A DNA stretch of 7,593 nucleotides from Nitratiruptor sp. (GTDB lineage Bacteria > Campylobacterota > Campylobacteria > Campylobacterales > Nitratiruptoraceae), in NCBI GenBank assembly GCA_015494505.1, contig WGBB01000093.1, forward strand, positions 1 to 7,593. The letters run 5' to 3'. The number at the start of each line of letters is the position of its first letter. The first letter of the stretch is position 1. The position numbers and the translations under genes were made by a program. Under the pieces are notes generated by a model, which searched no databases, had not been told where the DNA came from, and was given only the letters and a program-made list of their open reading frames with translations. Of the stretch, positions 1-5,768 are shown in pieces.

Positions 1-2
1 GC

Positions 3-140
3 AATTACAAAAATCTCATTGCGTTCATTAACTCTATCGAACAAAGCGACCTTGTGGTGGATATCTACAATATTCACATGGAGGGCGCGCAGCCAATTGA
101 AACAAACTTTAAGGTATCGGTATGGGGCATAAATTACTAA
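3..140 (+). CDS. PilO/MshJ-like pilus assembly protein, C-terminal end (partial)
   Basis: Reading from base 3 gives an open frame of 45 residues, ending in VSVWGINY before a TAA stop at 138-140; its start lies outside the window. The end of a chain running from a helix (LIAFINSIEQ) through strands (LVVDIYNIHM, FKVSVWGI) resembles the C-terminal ferredoxin-like fold of PilO/MshJ/GspM-type proteins. These are bitopic inner-membrane proteins whose periplasmic domains form the alignment complex linking the inner-membrane platform to the secretin. The family call also rests on position: in MSHA clusters the PilO-like gene sits just before mshK and the secretin gene, as here. The last 19 bases overlap the start of the next gene in another frame, which suggests translational coupling. 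With only 45 residues visible, the family call is plausible but not certain; that it is a real gene end is much surer. Confidence 0.7.
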   Translation, partial: NYKNLIAFINSIEQSDLVVDIYNIHMEGAQPIETNFKVSVWGINY

Positions 141-553
141 TTCCGCTAGCATTTGTAACGTTTGCTTTTGCAGCCGGACCTGTGCATTATCCTGATATCG
201 ACAAGCTCATCGAACAGGTGAAGTATAAGCGCATAGGTCTATCAAAAAGTGAGATAGCAAAGCTGAAAGATCCTTTTATAGATGAAAAGAAATTGCAAAA
301 AATCATCGTCAAGCAAAAAATCATAAAACACCGTAAAAAGGTGCGGGTAACATATCGACTCTCATCTATCATGAACGATAGAGCCAAGATCAACGGCAGG
401 TGGTATCATGTGGGCCAAAAAGTCGGATCCTATAGGCTAGCCTATGTGGACCCTTTCAAAGGTTTTGCGGTACTCAAACGTGGAAAGCGTACGTTGCGGC
501 TCTATCTGCATAGACGCAAATTGCGACTTATTAAATTTGGAAGCGGAGTATAA
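122..553 (+). CDS. Small basic exported protein in the MshK/CtsR position (PilP/GspC-like)
   Basis: This 143-residue protein begins with a signal peptide (MGHKLLIPLAFVTFAFAA, cleavage near residue 18) and should be periplasmic. An AAGG sequence at 111-114 lies 7 bases before the ATG and supports this start, although the gene overlaps the upstream one by 19 bases. A KDPF motif at residues 49-52 recalls the DPF motif of PilP/GspC-type proteins. Residues 78-129 (YRLSSIMNDRAKINGRWYHV and onward, with VGQKVGSYRL) look like the small beta-barrel domain of PilP/GspC/MshK, with its usual INGxxYxVGxxV pattern. Such proteins bridge the inner-membrane alignment complex and the secretin, and the secretin gene follows after 2 bases. 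Residues 60-140 carry 25 Lys/Arg and only 2 Asp, an unusual charge for this family. By gene order it corresponds to Campylobacter ctsR and Vibrio mshK; similarity to either could not be tested here. Confidence 0.8.
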   Translation: MGHKLLIPLAFVTFAFAAGPVHYPDIDKLIEQVKYKRIGLSKSEIAKLKDPFIDEKKLQKIIVKQKIIKHRKKVRVTYRLSSIMNDRAKINGRWYHVGQKVGSYRLAYVDPFKGFAVLKRGKRTLRLYLHRRKLRLIKFGSGV

Positions 554-555
554 GT

Positions 556-2025
556 ATGAGAAAACTTTTGTTAGCCTCAATCGTTGCCACATCGCTTTTT
601 GCGAGCAATTGTGAAAACAGGCTCTTTACACTGCAAAGCCGTCCGGGCATCAGTGCGTTGGAAGTAGTAAATAATATCAGCGATGAATGTGGCTATACCG
701 TCATTGCAGAAGATAGCTATGCAAAACGCAAGCTCTATATGACGAGACTCGGACGTTTGGACCTTAAAAACGTTTCGCTCTATAGACTCCTTGACATCGT
801 TCTAAAAGACCATAATATCAACTACTCCTTAGAAGATAATATTCTTAAAATCAACTATCTTGTTACCAAAACTTTTCATCTCGACTATGTCAATACACGC
901 CGCAAGAGCAAATCAGTCACGGATGCTTCCGTGGATATAGGATTGGCGAATGTAACCGGCAGTATGCAAGGGCAAACGACGCAAAGAGGCGGCAGTGAAA
1001 GCGGCGGTGATATAAACTCTATTACAGCAGAAGATGATTTCGATTTTTGGAAAAATGTCCAAGAGGAGCTCTATCAAATCGTAAATAGACCAGGTGACGA
1101 GTATAAAGCTCCCAAACCGGTGGTCAACCGTCAAGCTGGACTCGTAACTATTACCGGGACTCCCAAACAGATTCGACGAGTCGAAAACTATATCAAGAAA
1201 ATAGAGGGCCGCCTTCACAAAGAAGTGCTCATTGATGTCTCGATTTTAGCCGTCTTACTCAATGATAATGTAACGACCGGGATAGATTGGAGCGAATTTG
1301 GTGCCACTCTCAACGGAGGGGCCGGTATCAATAGAGTCGGAAGCGGACGCTCTTTTAGCGACCTTCATATAGCGAATAGCGTCAGCACTCTTATAGACAC
1401 ATCTATTTCTATGACCGGTATTATCAATTTTCTTAAAAAAGAAGGCAACGTAGTCACACTCTCCAATCCAAAAATTTTGACACTCAACAACCAACCCGCT
1501 ATCATCTCTATCGGTGACAATATCAACTTCAACGTTCCTACATCGATTACAATTAGTTCCCAAGGAGACCTGGGCGAAAAGTCCTATACCCCCTCTTCTA
1601 TTTTCGTGGGTATTTTGCTTAACATCACACCTGAAATCACGGATAACGGTGACGTGATACTGCGTATCAATCCCTCCATCTCTGAGCTACGCAATCCGGA
1701 AGACCTCTATTATGACAAGACTAAACAGACGTTCCGTGAAATTGCCCCCGATACCAAGGAGAAAAAGATCTCTACAGTCGTCAAAGTCAAAGACGGCAGT
1801 ACACTTATTTTGGGCGGTCTGATTTCCAATACCAAGAACTTTACTATCAACGGCGTTCCCGTCCTTAAAGACGTACCGGTTTTTGGCAATCTCTTTAGAA
1901 GCAACCGTAAAGAGAATCAGCGCTTTGAGCTGGTATTTGTGTTAAGAACCAAAATCGTGGGAGACAACGAAGAGAATCTCGGCCTCAAAGATTTGGGATT
2001 CGAAAAATTGGACTATGAGCGATAG
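556..2025 (+). CDS. mshL: MshL/CtsD-type outer-membrane secretin (PilQ/GspD family)
   Basis: This 489-residue protein forms the outer-membrane channel through which a pilus, pseudopilus or incoming DNA passes. A signal peptide covers about residues 1-16 (cut likely after SLFA). Residues 40-100 look like an STN/N0-type periplasmic domain. Residues 133-155 are a Gly/Ser/Gln/Thr-rich linker. Residues 185-220 (VVNRQAGLVTITGTPKQI) match a NolW/N1-type secretin domain. The secretin barrel domain runs from about 225 to 468, with LSNPKILTLNNQPAIISIG at 302-320, GILLNITPEI at 352-361 and the highly conserved VPVLKDVPVFGNLF at 434-447. A GGAG at 545-548 lies 7 bases before the ATG. There are only two cysteines, Cys19 and Cys45, and Asn at position 18 makes a lipoprotein box unlikely. 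The length fits MshL/CtsD rather than longer PilQ proteins with AMIN domains. Its gene end overlaps the next start by 11 bases. The secretin family is certain; the MshL/CtsD subtype rests on length and gene order. Confidence 0.95.
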   Translation: MRKLLLASIVATSLFASNCENRLFTLQSRPGISALEVVNNISDECGYTVIAEDSYAKRKLYMTRLGRLDLKNVSLYRLLDIVLKDHNINYSLEDNILKINYLVTKTFHLDYVNTRRKSKSVTDASVDIGLANVTGSMQGQTTQRGGSESGGDINSITAEDDFDFWKNVQEELYQIVNRPGDEYKAPKPVVNRQAGLVTITGTPKQIRRVENYIKKIEGRLHKEVLIDVSILAVLLNDNVTTGIDWSEFGATLNGGAGINRVGSGRSFSDLHIANSVSTLIDTSISMTGIINFLKKEGNVVTLSNPKILTLNNQPAIISIGDNINFNVPTSITISSQGDLGEKSYTPSSIFVGILLNITPEITDNGDVILRINPSISELRNPEDLYYDKTKQTFREIAPDTKEKKISTVVKVKDGSTLILGGLISNTKNFTINGVPVLKDVPVFGNLFRSNRKENQRFELVFVLRTKIVGDNEENLGLKDLGFEKLDYER

Positions 2026-2788
2026 TCTTTTCGCACAAGCACGTGACTCCTTTGTGGAGTCCAACTCTCCTGCAGACTTCGTAGAACTCGAATCAAACAT
2101 CATACATTTAGAGACGTTAGAAGAATTACGTCAAAAACCTTTCAAACTCGTGTTGCTCTATGGGCCTCCCGGCGTAGGGAAAACGATGCTCGTAAAGCGA
2201 TTCGCGACGCAGCATGATGGAGTGCTATTGTACGAGAGGCCCTTTACTTCGGTGGATGAACTGCATAACCGTCTCGGTACCGATATATTTGGAGACGATG
2301 CGGATCTATTTACAAACCTCGAAGCGCTCCACCCCTCACGGAGTAAATTGGTGATATTAGATGAATCACAAATGTATGGTGAAGAGATGTTTGAAGCCAT
2401 CAGAATTTTGGCAGATACGAAGAAAATCAAATTCATTTTAGCTATGCACAATACCAAAGAGGAGTATCTTGTAGCACAGGAGCATTTCAAAACCCGAATC
2501 TATAAAACTATTGCTATGGACGTCCCCGATTTGCCTGAATTCCATATTTATTTACAAAAAAAGCTGCTGCGTAACAATCTCTTAGAAAGTGCGAAAGCAA
2601 TAGATTTGAAGGTGGCAAAATTTGTGTACAAATATACGGGTGGAAATTTTCGTAAAAGCGATCTATTTATGTATACACTCTTTGATGTTTTAAATTACTT
2701 TTACCGTAAGCGAGGACTCAATCCCTATAAAATCGAATCGAAGTATCTCGAAATGACTGCTATCTATTTAGGATATATCGATGCATGA
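2015..2788 (+). CDS. ctsP: ExeA/MshM/CtsP-type AAA ATPase
   Basis: This 257-residue protein has no signal peptide or membrane segment and should be cytoplasmic. The ATPase core shows a Walker A motif GPPGVGKT at residues 50-57, a Walker B motif LVILDE at 112-117, a sensor-1-like strand KFILAMHN at 139-146, a candidate arginine finger Arg161 in HFKTRIYKTI, and a sensor-2-like TGGNFRK at 208-214. This layout matches AAA proteins of the ExeA/MshM group but lacks a C-terminal peptidoglycan-binding domain as found in ExeA. In Campylobacter jejuni the protein at this place, CtsP, is a nucleotide-binding protein needed for natural transformation and is reported to bind the membrane protein CtsX. The start overlaps the secretin gene by 11 bases with no strong ribosome site, so it probably relies on translational coupling. 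Its end overlaps the next gene by 8 bases. The ATPase family is clear; the ctsP symbol is assigned by gene order, and mshM would be equally defensible. Confidence 0.88.
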   Translation: MSDSLFAQARDSFVESNSPADFVELESNIIHLETLEELRQKPFKLVLLYGPPGVGKTMLVKRFATQHDGVLLYERPFTSVDELHNRLGTDIFGDDADLFTNLEALHPSRSKLVILDESQMYGEEMFEAIRILADTKKIKFILAMHNTKEEYLVAQEHFKTRIYKTIAMDVPDLPEFHIYLQKKLLRNNLLESAKAIDLKVAKFVYKYTGGNFRKSDLFMYTLFDVLNYFYRKRGLNPYKIESKYLEMTAIYLGYIDA

Positions 2789-3488
2789 GTATGAGATATT
2801 AGAGCAGACGTGGCGTAAGTATCGAACGAAAAAGAACATAAAGATAGCAATATTTGCAGCTATCCTCCTCTTTGGAGGCGTAGGTATCGGGTATTTTTGG
2901 AACACGACTAAGAAACAAGAAATCAAAGCAAAAATAACAAAAACAGATAGGCAAAAAGAGCATAATACTTCCAAGAGCACGGTGAACAATCTTTTGCTCC
3001 CCGATCTCAGTTTTGAAAAGAGAGCCGAACGTTATGCCCAAGCCGTGCACAAAAGAGATGCGAAACGCATCGTGCAACAAGAAAACTCAAAACCCCGGGA
3101 GGCGAATCGATCTCAAAAGCTCTCGCAACTACATGAAGTACCCATGTCTTCCGGTGGTTCAAAACTGCTCAAGGCCGTTTCTCAGGACAAACTCGATCTA
3201 TCCAAACTCCAAAAGCAGTTTGCGAAAACCAACGATATCGGCATAGCTCTCATCATCGCTAAAGAGTACTACAAACTCGGCAACTATCAAGAAGCAAGCA
3301 GGTGGGCGCTCAAAGCAAACAATATAGACAAAAACAATGAAGAGTCCTGGGTCGTTTTTGCTAAAAGCGCATACAAAATGGGTAAAAAAGGTATTGCTAT
3401 GAACGCTTTGAAAATTTACTATAAAAAATCGCATTCCCAAAGAGCATTAAAACTTTTGCGTCAAATGATACAAGGGCAATTTCGATGA
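2781..3488 (+). CDS. Single-pass membrane protein with TPR-like repeats, MshN/CtsX position
   Basis: The 235-residue product has a short basic cytoplasmic N-terminus (residues 1-20), one membrane helix at about 21-39 (KIAIFAAILLFGGVGIGYFW), a polar, Lys-rich linker to about residue 125, and a helical C-terminal domain. Residues 153-186 (IGIALIIAKEYYKLGNYQEA then ASRWALKANNI) and 187-220 read as two TPR-like helix pairs with the G-Y-EA spacing typical of such repeats. The C-terminal domain should lie in the periplasm. AGGA at 2770-2773, 7 bases upstream, supports the ATG, which overlaps the preceding ATPase gene by 8 bases. MSHA clusters encode the TPR protein MshN exactly here, between MshM and MshE, and Campylobacter has the membrane protein CtsX after CtsP. 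A scaffold or partner role for the ATPase is inferred. Membrane topology is well supported; exact orthology is not. Confidence 0.85.
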   Translation: MHEYEILEQTWRKYRTKKNIKIAIFAAILLFGGVGIGYFWNTTKKQEIKAKITKTDRQKEHNTSKSTVNNLLLPDLSFEKRAERYAQAVHKRDAKRIVQQENSKPREANRSQKLSQLHEVPMSSGGSKLLKAVSQDKLDLSKLQKQFAKTNDIGIALIIAKEYYKLGNYQEASRWALKANNIDKNNEESWVVFAKSAYKMGKKGIAMNALKIYYKKSHSQRALKLLRQMIQGQFR

Positions 3489-4021
3489 GACTTTTCGTCA
3501 TTTATTTCATGATTGTTTTTTCCTTGCAGGCTGCTACATTACAAGACCTTGTACGGCACTATAAGAGTGGCGATTTCGCCTATGTATGCCGCATGGGGTA
3601 CAAGATGTTCGATCGCCTCAAACGTTCCGAAGCTATGGTGAGTATGTATGCGTATGCATGCTTGAAAGATGACAAAATCGACAGACTCGCCGTACCTATT
3701 CTTATCCTAGGCAAAACAGCTGCCGGGCGTAAGAATAGAGCATATTTTTCACTTATCCTTGCACAAAAAAATATTCTCATGGCATCTTTGTGCGACGGAG
3801 TGCCTTTGAGTGGTTTGCAGGTGCCCGATACGGATCATATCATTTCCAAAATTTTCAATCTTTACTATCAAAAAAAATTGAAAAAGGTCGATAACAAATA
3901 TACATATACATCACCTGATAATCAGGTACGCTATACGGTAGAGGTGCAAAAAAAAGGAAGATGCTCACTGGTGATAAAAGAGTATGACCATGGTACAACG
4001 AATGAGCACAGATACAGGTGA
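3485..4021 (+). CDS. Exported protein of unknown function inserted in the pilus/transformation cluster
   Basis: I do not recognise this 178-residue protein. It starts with a signal peptide (MRLFVIYFMIVFSLQAA, cleavage near residue 16-17), so it should be periplasmic or outer-membrane associated. Residues 18-135 are mostly helical by pattern (DLVRHYKSGDFAYVCRMGYK, then RSEAMVSMYAYACLKDD), with a degenerate TPR/Sel1 feel. The C-terminal 40 residues switch to strand-like, charged sequence (NQVRYTVEVQ, CSLVIKEYD). It has four cysteines at 35, 59, 103 and 160, enough for two disulfides. AAGGG at 3472-3476 lies 8 bases before the ATG, and the start overlaps the previous stop as ATGA. The Vibrio MSHA gene order has no gene at this place between mshN and mshE. 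Its fixed place in a tightly coupled operon suggests it works with the machine, perhaps as a periplasmic scaffold or secretin helper; that is inference only. Three A-tracts of 7-8 bases lie within it. Confidence 0.8.
   Translation: MRLFVIYFMIVFSLQAATLQDLVRHYKSGDFAYVCRMGYKMFDRLKRSEAMVSMYAYACLKDDKIDRLAVPILILGKTAAGRKNRAYFSLILAQKNILMASLCDGVPLSGLQVPDTDHIISKIFNLYYQKKLKKVDNKYTYTSPDNQVRYTVEVQKKGRCSLVIKEYDHGTTNEHRYR
3870..3877 (+). repeat. A8 homopolymer tract in the unknown exported gene
   Basis: Eight consecutive A bases within CAA AAA AAA TTG codons. A second A8 tract lies at 3948-3955 and an A7 at 3765-3771 of the same gene. Such runs can slip in Campylobacterota, though A8 is near the lower limit for efficient phase variation and these may simply be Lys-rich coding sequence. 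Confidence 0.4.
3948..3955 (+). repeat. Second A8 homopolymer tract in the unknown exported gene
   Basis: Eight consecutive A bases in CAA AAA AAA GGA codons, 78 bases after the first A8 and in the same codon phase. A one-base change here would alter only the last 20 or so residues: the other two frames meet stops at 3972-3974 and 3985-3987. Confidence 0.4.
4016..4021 (+). promoter_or_regulatory. Ribosome binding site deciding the start of the assembly ATPase gene
   Basis: AGGTGA at 4016-4021 sits just before the ATG at 4026, and its last three bases are the stop codon of the preceding gene. Three in-frame ATGs further up (3984, 3990, 4002) lie within that gene and have at best a weak purine run before them. 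The 4026 start therefore gives a 4-base gap and a usual N-terminus (MDNRLFQLLLEELAKKG), and is preferred over 3984. Confidence 0.55.
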
Positions 4022-4025
4022 AAGA

Positions 4026-5768
4026 ATGGATAATAGACTTTTTCAGCTTCTTCTCGAAGAGCTTGCTAAAAAAGGGGTAGATACCCAGCAGATACACAAC
4101 AATCTCACCAATATCAAAAAGGCTCTGTATTTTCTAGAAAATCGTCACTATTTCACCCAAAGCGAACTGATCGATTTTATTGCAAAGCGCTTGCGTGAAG
4201 GCAAAATTACCGTAGACGACCTGGAGGATTTGCCGAGCGACTATCTCGAAAAGGTGCTCAAAGCATATGCCAAGATTCTCAATATCGATTATGTAGATCT
4301 CGATTCGGTAGATATCGATCTCAAACTTGCTTCGAAAGTGCCTCTTAACAATCTCAAGCGATACCACATCTTGCCTCTCAAAGAGAGCGATATCAACATC
4401 ACCGTGGCCGTAGCCGATCCTATCGATATCGAAGCGCAGGAAATGGCGCAGCGCCTCTTTCCTAAAAAACCCGTCAAATTCGCTCTTGCATCCAAGCAGC
4501 AAATAGTTAACTACCTCAATAAACTCGAGCTGAATGAAAATATCAAAGAGTATATCCAAGAGATAAGGCGAGACCTTACCGAAGGTGCAGGCGGTAAAGA
4601 GGATGTAGAGGAGTCGAGTGCGATACTGCGCCTCATCGATGCAATCCTCAAGACCGCCATACTCTCGCGTGCCAGTGACATTCACATAGAACCTACCGAA
4701 AACACCTGTGTGGTGCGTGCTCGCGTGGATGGGATTCTTACCGAAAAGTTCATCTTCGATAAAGATATCTATCCCCCACTCTCTTCTCGCCTCAAACTCA
4801 TGTCCAACCTCGATATAGCTGAACGTCGCAAGCCGCAAGACGGTCGCTTTTCGCATACGGTACTCGGTAAAGAGTACGATTTTCGTATCTCCACGCTGCC
4901 TATCGTCAACGGCGAATCGATCGTTATGAGGATTTTGGACAAAACCAAAGCGATGATACCCCTCGAAGATGCGGGTATGAGCAAGTACAACTACGATATT
5001 TTCACCAAATCCCTCAAAACGCCCTACGGTATCATCCTGGTTACGGGACCTACGGGAAGCGGTAAGTCCACCACGCTTTACGGTGCCCTCAATATGCTAC
5101 GCAGCGTGGAAAAAAAGATTATCACGGTAGAAGACCCGGTAGAATATCAAATAAACCTGGTGCAGCAGTGTCAAGTCAATCCTAAAATAGGTTTCACATT
5201 CGCTTCTGCATTGCGCTCAATTTTGCGCCAAGACCCCGATATCGTGATGATCGGTGAGATACGTGACGAAGAGACGCTTCGCATCGCCATCCAAGCAGCC
5301 CTAACAGGCCACCTGGTGCTCTCCACGCTCCATACCAACGACGCCATCAGCGCTATAAACAGAATGATCGATATGGGTATAGAGCCCTATCTTGTCAGCG
5401 GCGCAATCATCGCTATCGAAGCACAGCGTCTGGTCAGAAAAATCTGTCCCCATTGTAAGATAGAAACGGAGCTCGACCCCGCAGTGTATGAGGAGATAAA
5501 AGAGTATTTGCCGCAAAACTATCGTTTCTTCAAAGGTAAAGGGTGCAAACATTGTGACTTTAGCGGCTACAGCGGCCGTGAAATGATTAGCGAGGTTTTC
5601 AAAGTGGATGACGAGATATCGCGTATGATTGCCAAAGAGGAGAGCAAAGAAAAAATCTATCGAGCCGCTTTGCAAAAAGGGTTTAAATCGATGCTCGTCG
5701 ATGGAATCAATAAAGCTATAGAGGGCTCCACCACCATCGATGAAGTTCTCAGAGTGACGAGGTTGTAA
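4026..5768 (+). CDS. ctsE: GspE/MshE/CtsE-type pilus assembly ATPase
   Basis: This is the hexameric cytoplasmic motor that powers pilin or pseudopilin assembly through the platform protein encoded next. From the ATG at 4026 it has 580 residues, usual for the family; an upstream in-frame ATG at 3984 would add 14. An N-terminal GspE/MshE-type domain spans about residues 75-165 (ILNIDYVDLDSVDIDLKLAS, then AVADPIDIEA). The catalytic domain has Walker A GPTGSGKST at 341-349, an Asp box TVEDPVEY at 367-374, Walker B IVMIGEIRDEE around 406-416 and a His box TGHLVLSTLHTND at 427-439. Four cysteines at 474, 477, 507 and 510 (CPHC and CKHC) form the zinc-binding C-M domain found in GspE, PilB and MshE but not in PilT-type retraction ATPases. 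The stop overlaps the next ATG by one base (TAATG). The first 60 residues lack an obvious RLG-type c-di-GMP motif. All catalytic elements are intact. Confidence 0.95.
   Translation: MDNRLFQLLLEELAKKGVDTQQIHNNLTNIKKALYFLENRHYFTQSELIDFIAKRLREGKITVDDLEDLPSDYLEKVLKAYAKILNIDYVDLDSVDIDLKLASKVPLNNLKRYHILPLKESDINITVAVADPIDIEAQEMAQRLFPKKPVKFALASKQQIVNYLNKLELNENIKEYIQEIRRDLTEGAGGKEDVEESSAILRLIDAILKTAILSRASDIHIEPTENTCVVRARVDGILTEKFIFDKDIYPPLSSRLKLMSNLDIAERRKPQDGRFSHTVLGKEYDFRISTLPIVNGESIVMRILDKTKAMIPLEDAGMSKYNYDIFTKSLKTPYGIILVTGPTGSGKSTTLYGALNMLRSVEKKIITVEDPVEYQINLVQQCQVNPKIGFTFASALRSILRQDPDIVMIGEIRDEETLRIAIQAALTGHLVLSTLHTNDAISAINRMIDMGIEPYLVSGAIIAIEAQRLVRKICPHCKIETELDPAVYEEIKEYLPQNYRFFKGKGCKHCDFSGYSGREMISEVFKVDDEISRMIAKEESKEKIYRAALQKGFKSMLVDGINKAIEGSTTIDEVLRVTRL

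Noticed and set aside
3878..3910. Promoter-like TTGAAA followed by TATACA/TACATA ahead of the assembly ATPase gene
   Set aside because: Spacing is 15 or 21 bases for the TATACA boxes, and the well-spaced hexamer TACATA matches poorly. The stretch is A/T-rich Lys/Tyr coding sequence, so an internal promoter is not supported.
3948..3990. Programmed frameshift fusing the unknown exported protein to the assembly ATPase
   Set aside because: A +1 shift after the A8 tract into the ATPase frame meets TGA at 3972-3974, before the first ATPase ATG. A -1 shift ends at TGA 3985-3987. No fusion can form, and an exported protein fused to a cytoplasmic motor makes little sense.
4250..4450. Repeated GATATCGAT-like words as an operator or repeat array
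   Set aside because: They are Asp-Ile-Asp codons (ATC GAT, GAT ATC) in an acidic stretch of the ATPase N-domain. Spacing is irregular and set by the protein sequence.
4134..4856. Long open frame (240 codons) on the minus strand
   Set aside because: It lies wholly inside the assembly ATPase gene, whose N-domain and catalytic-domain start are well conserved in the plus-strand frame. The minus-strand translation shows no recognisable motif and has no ribosome site.
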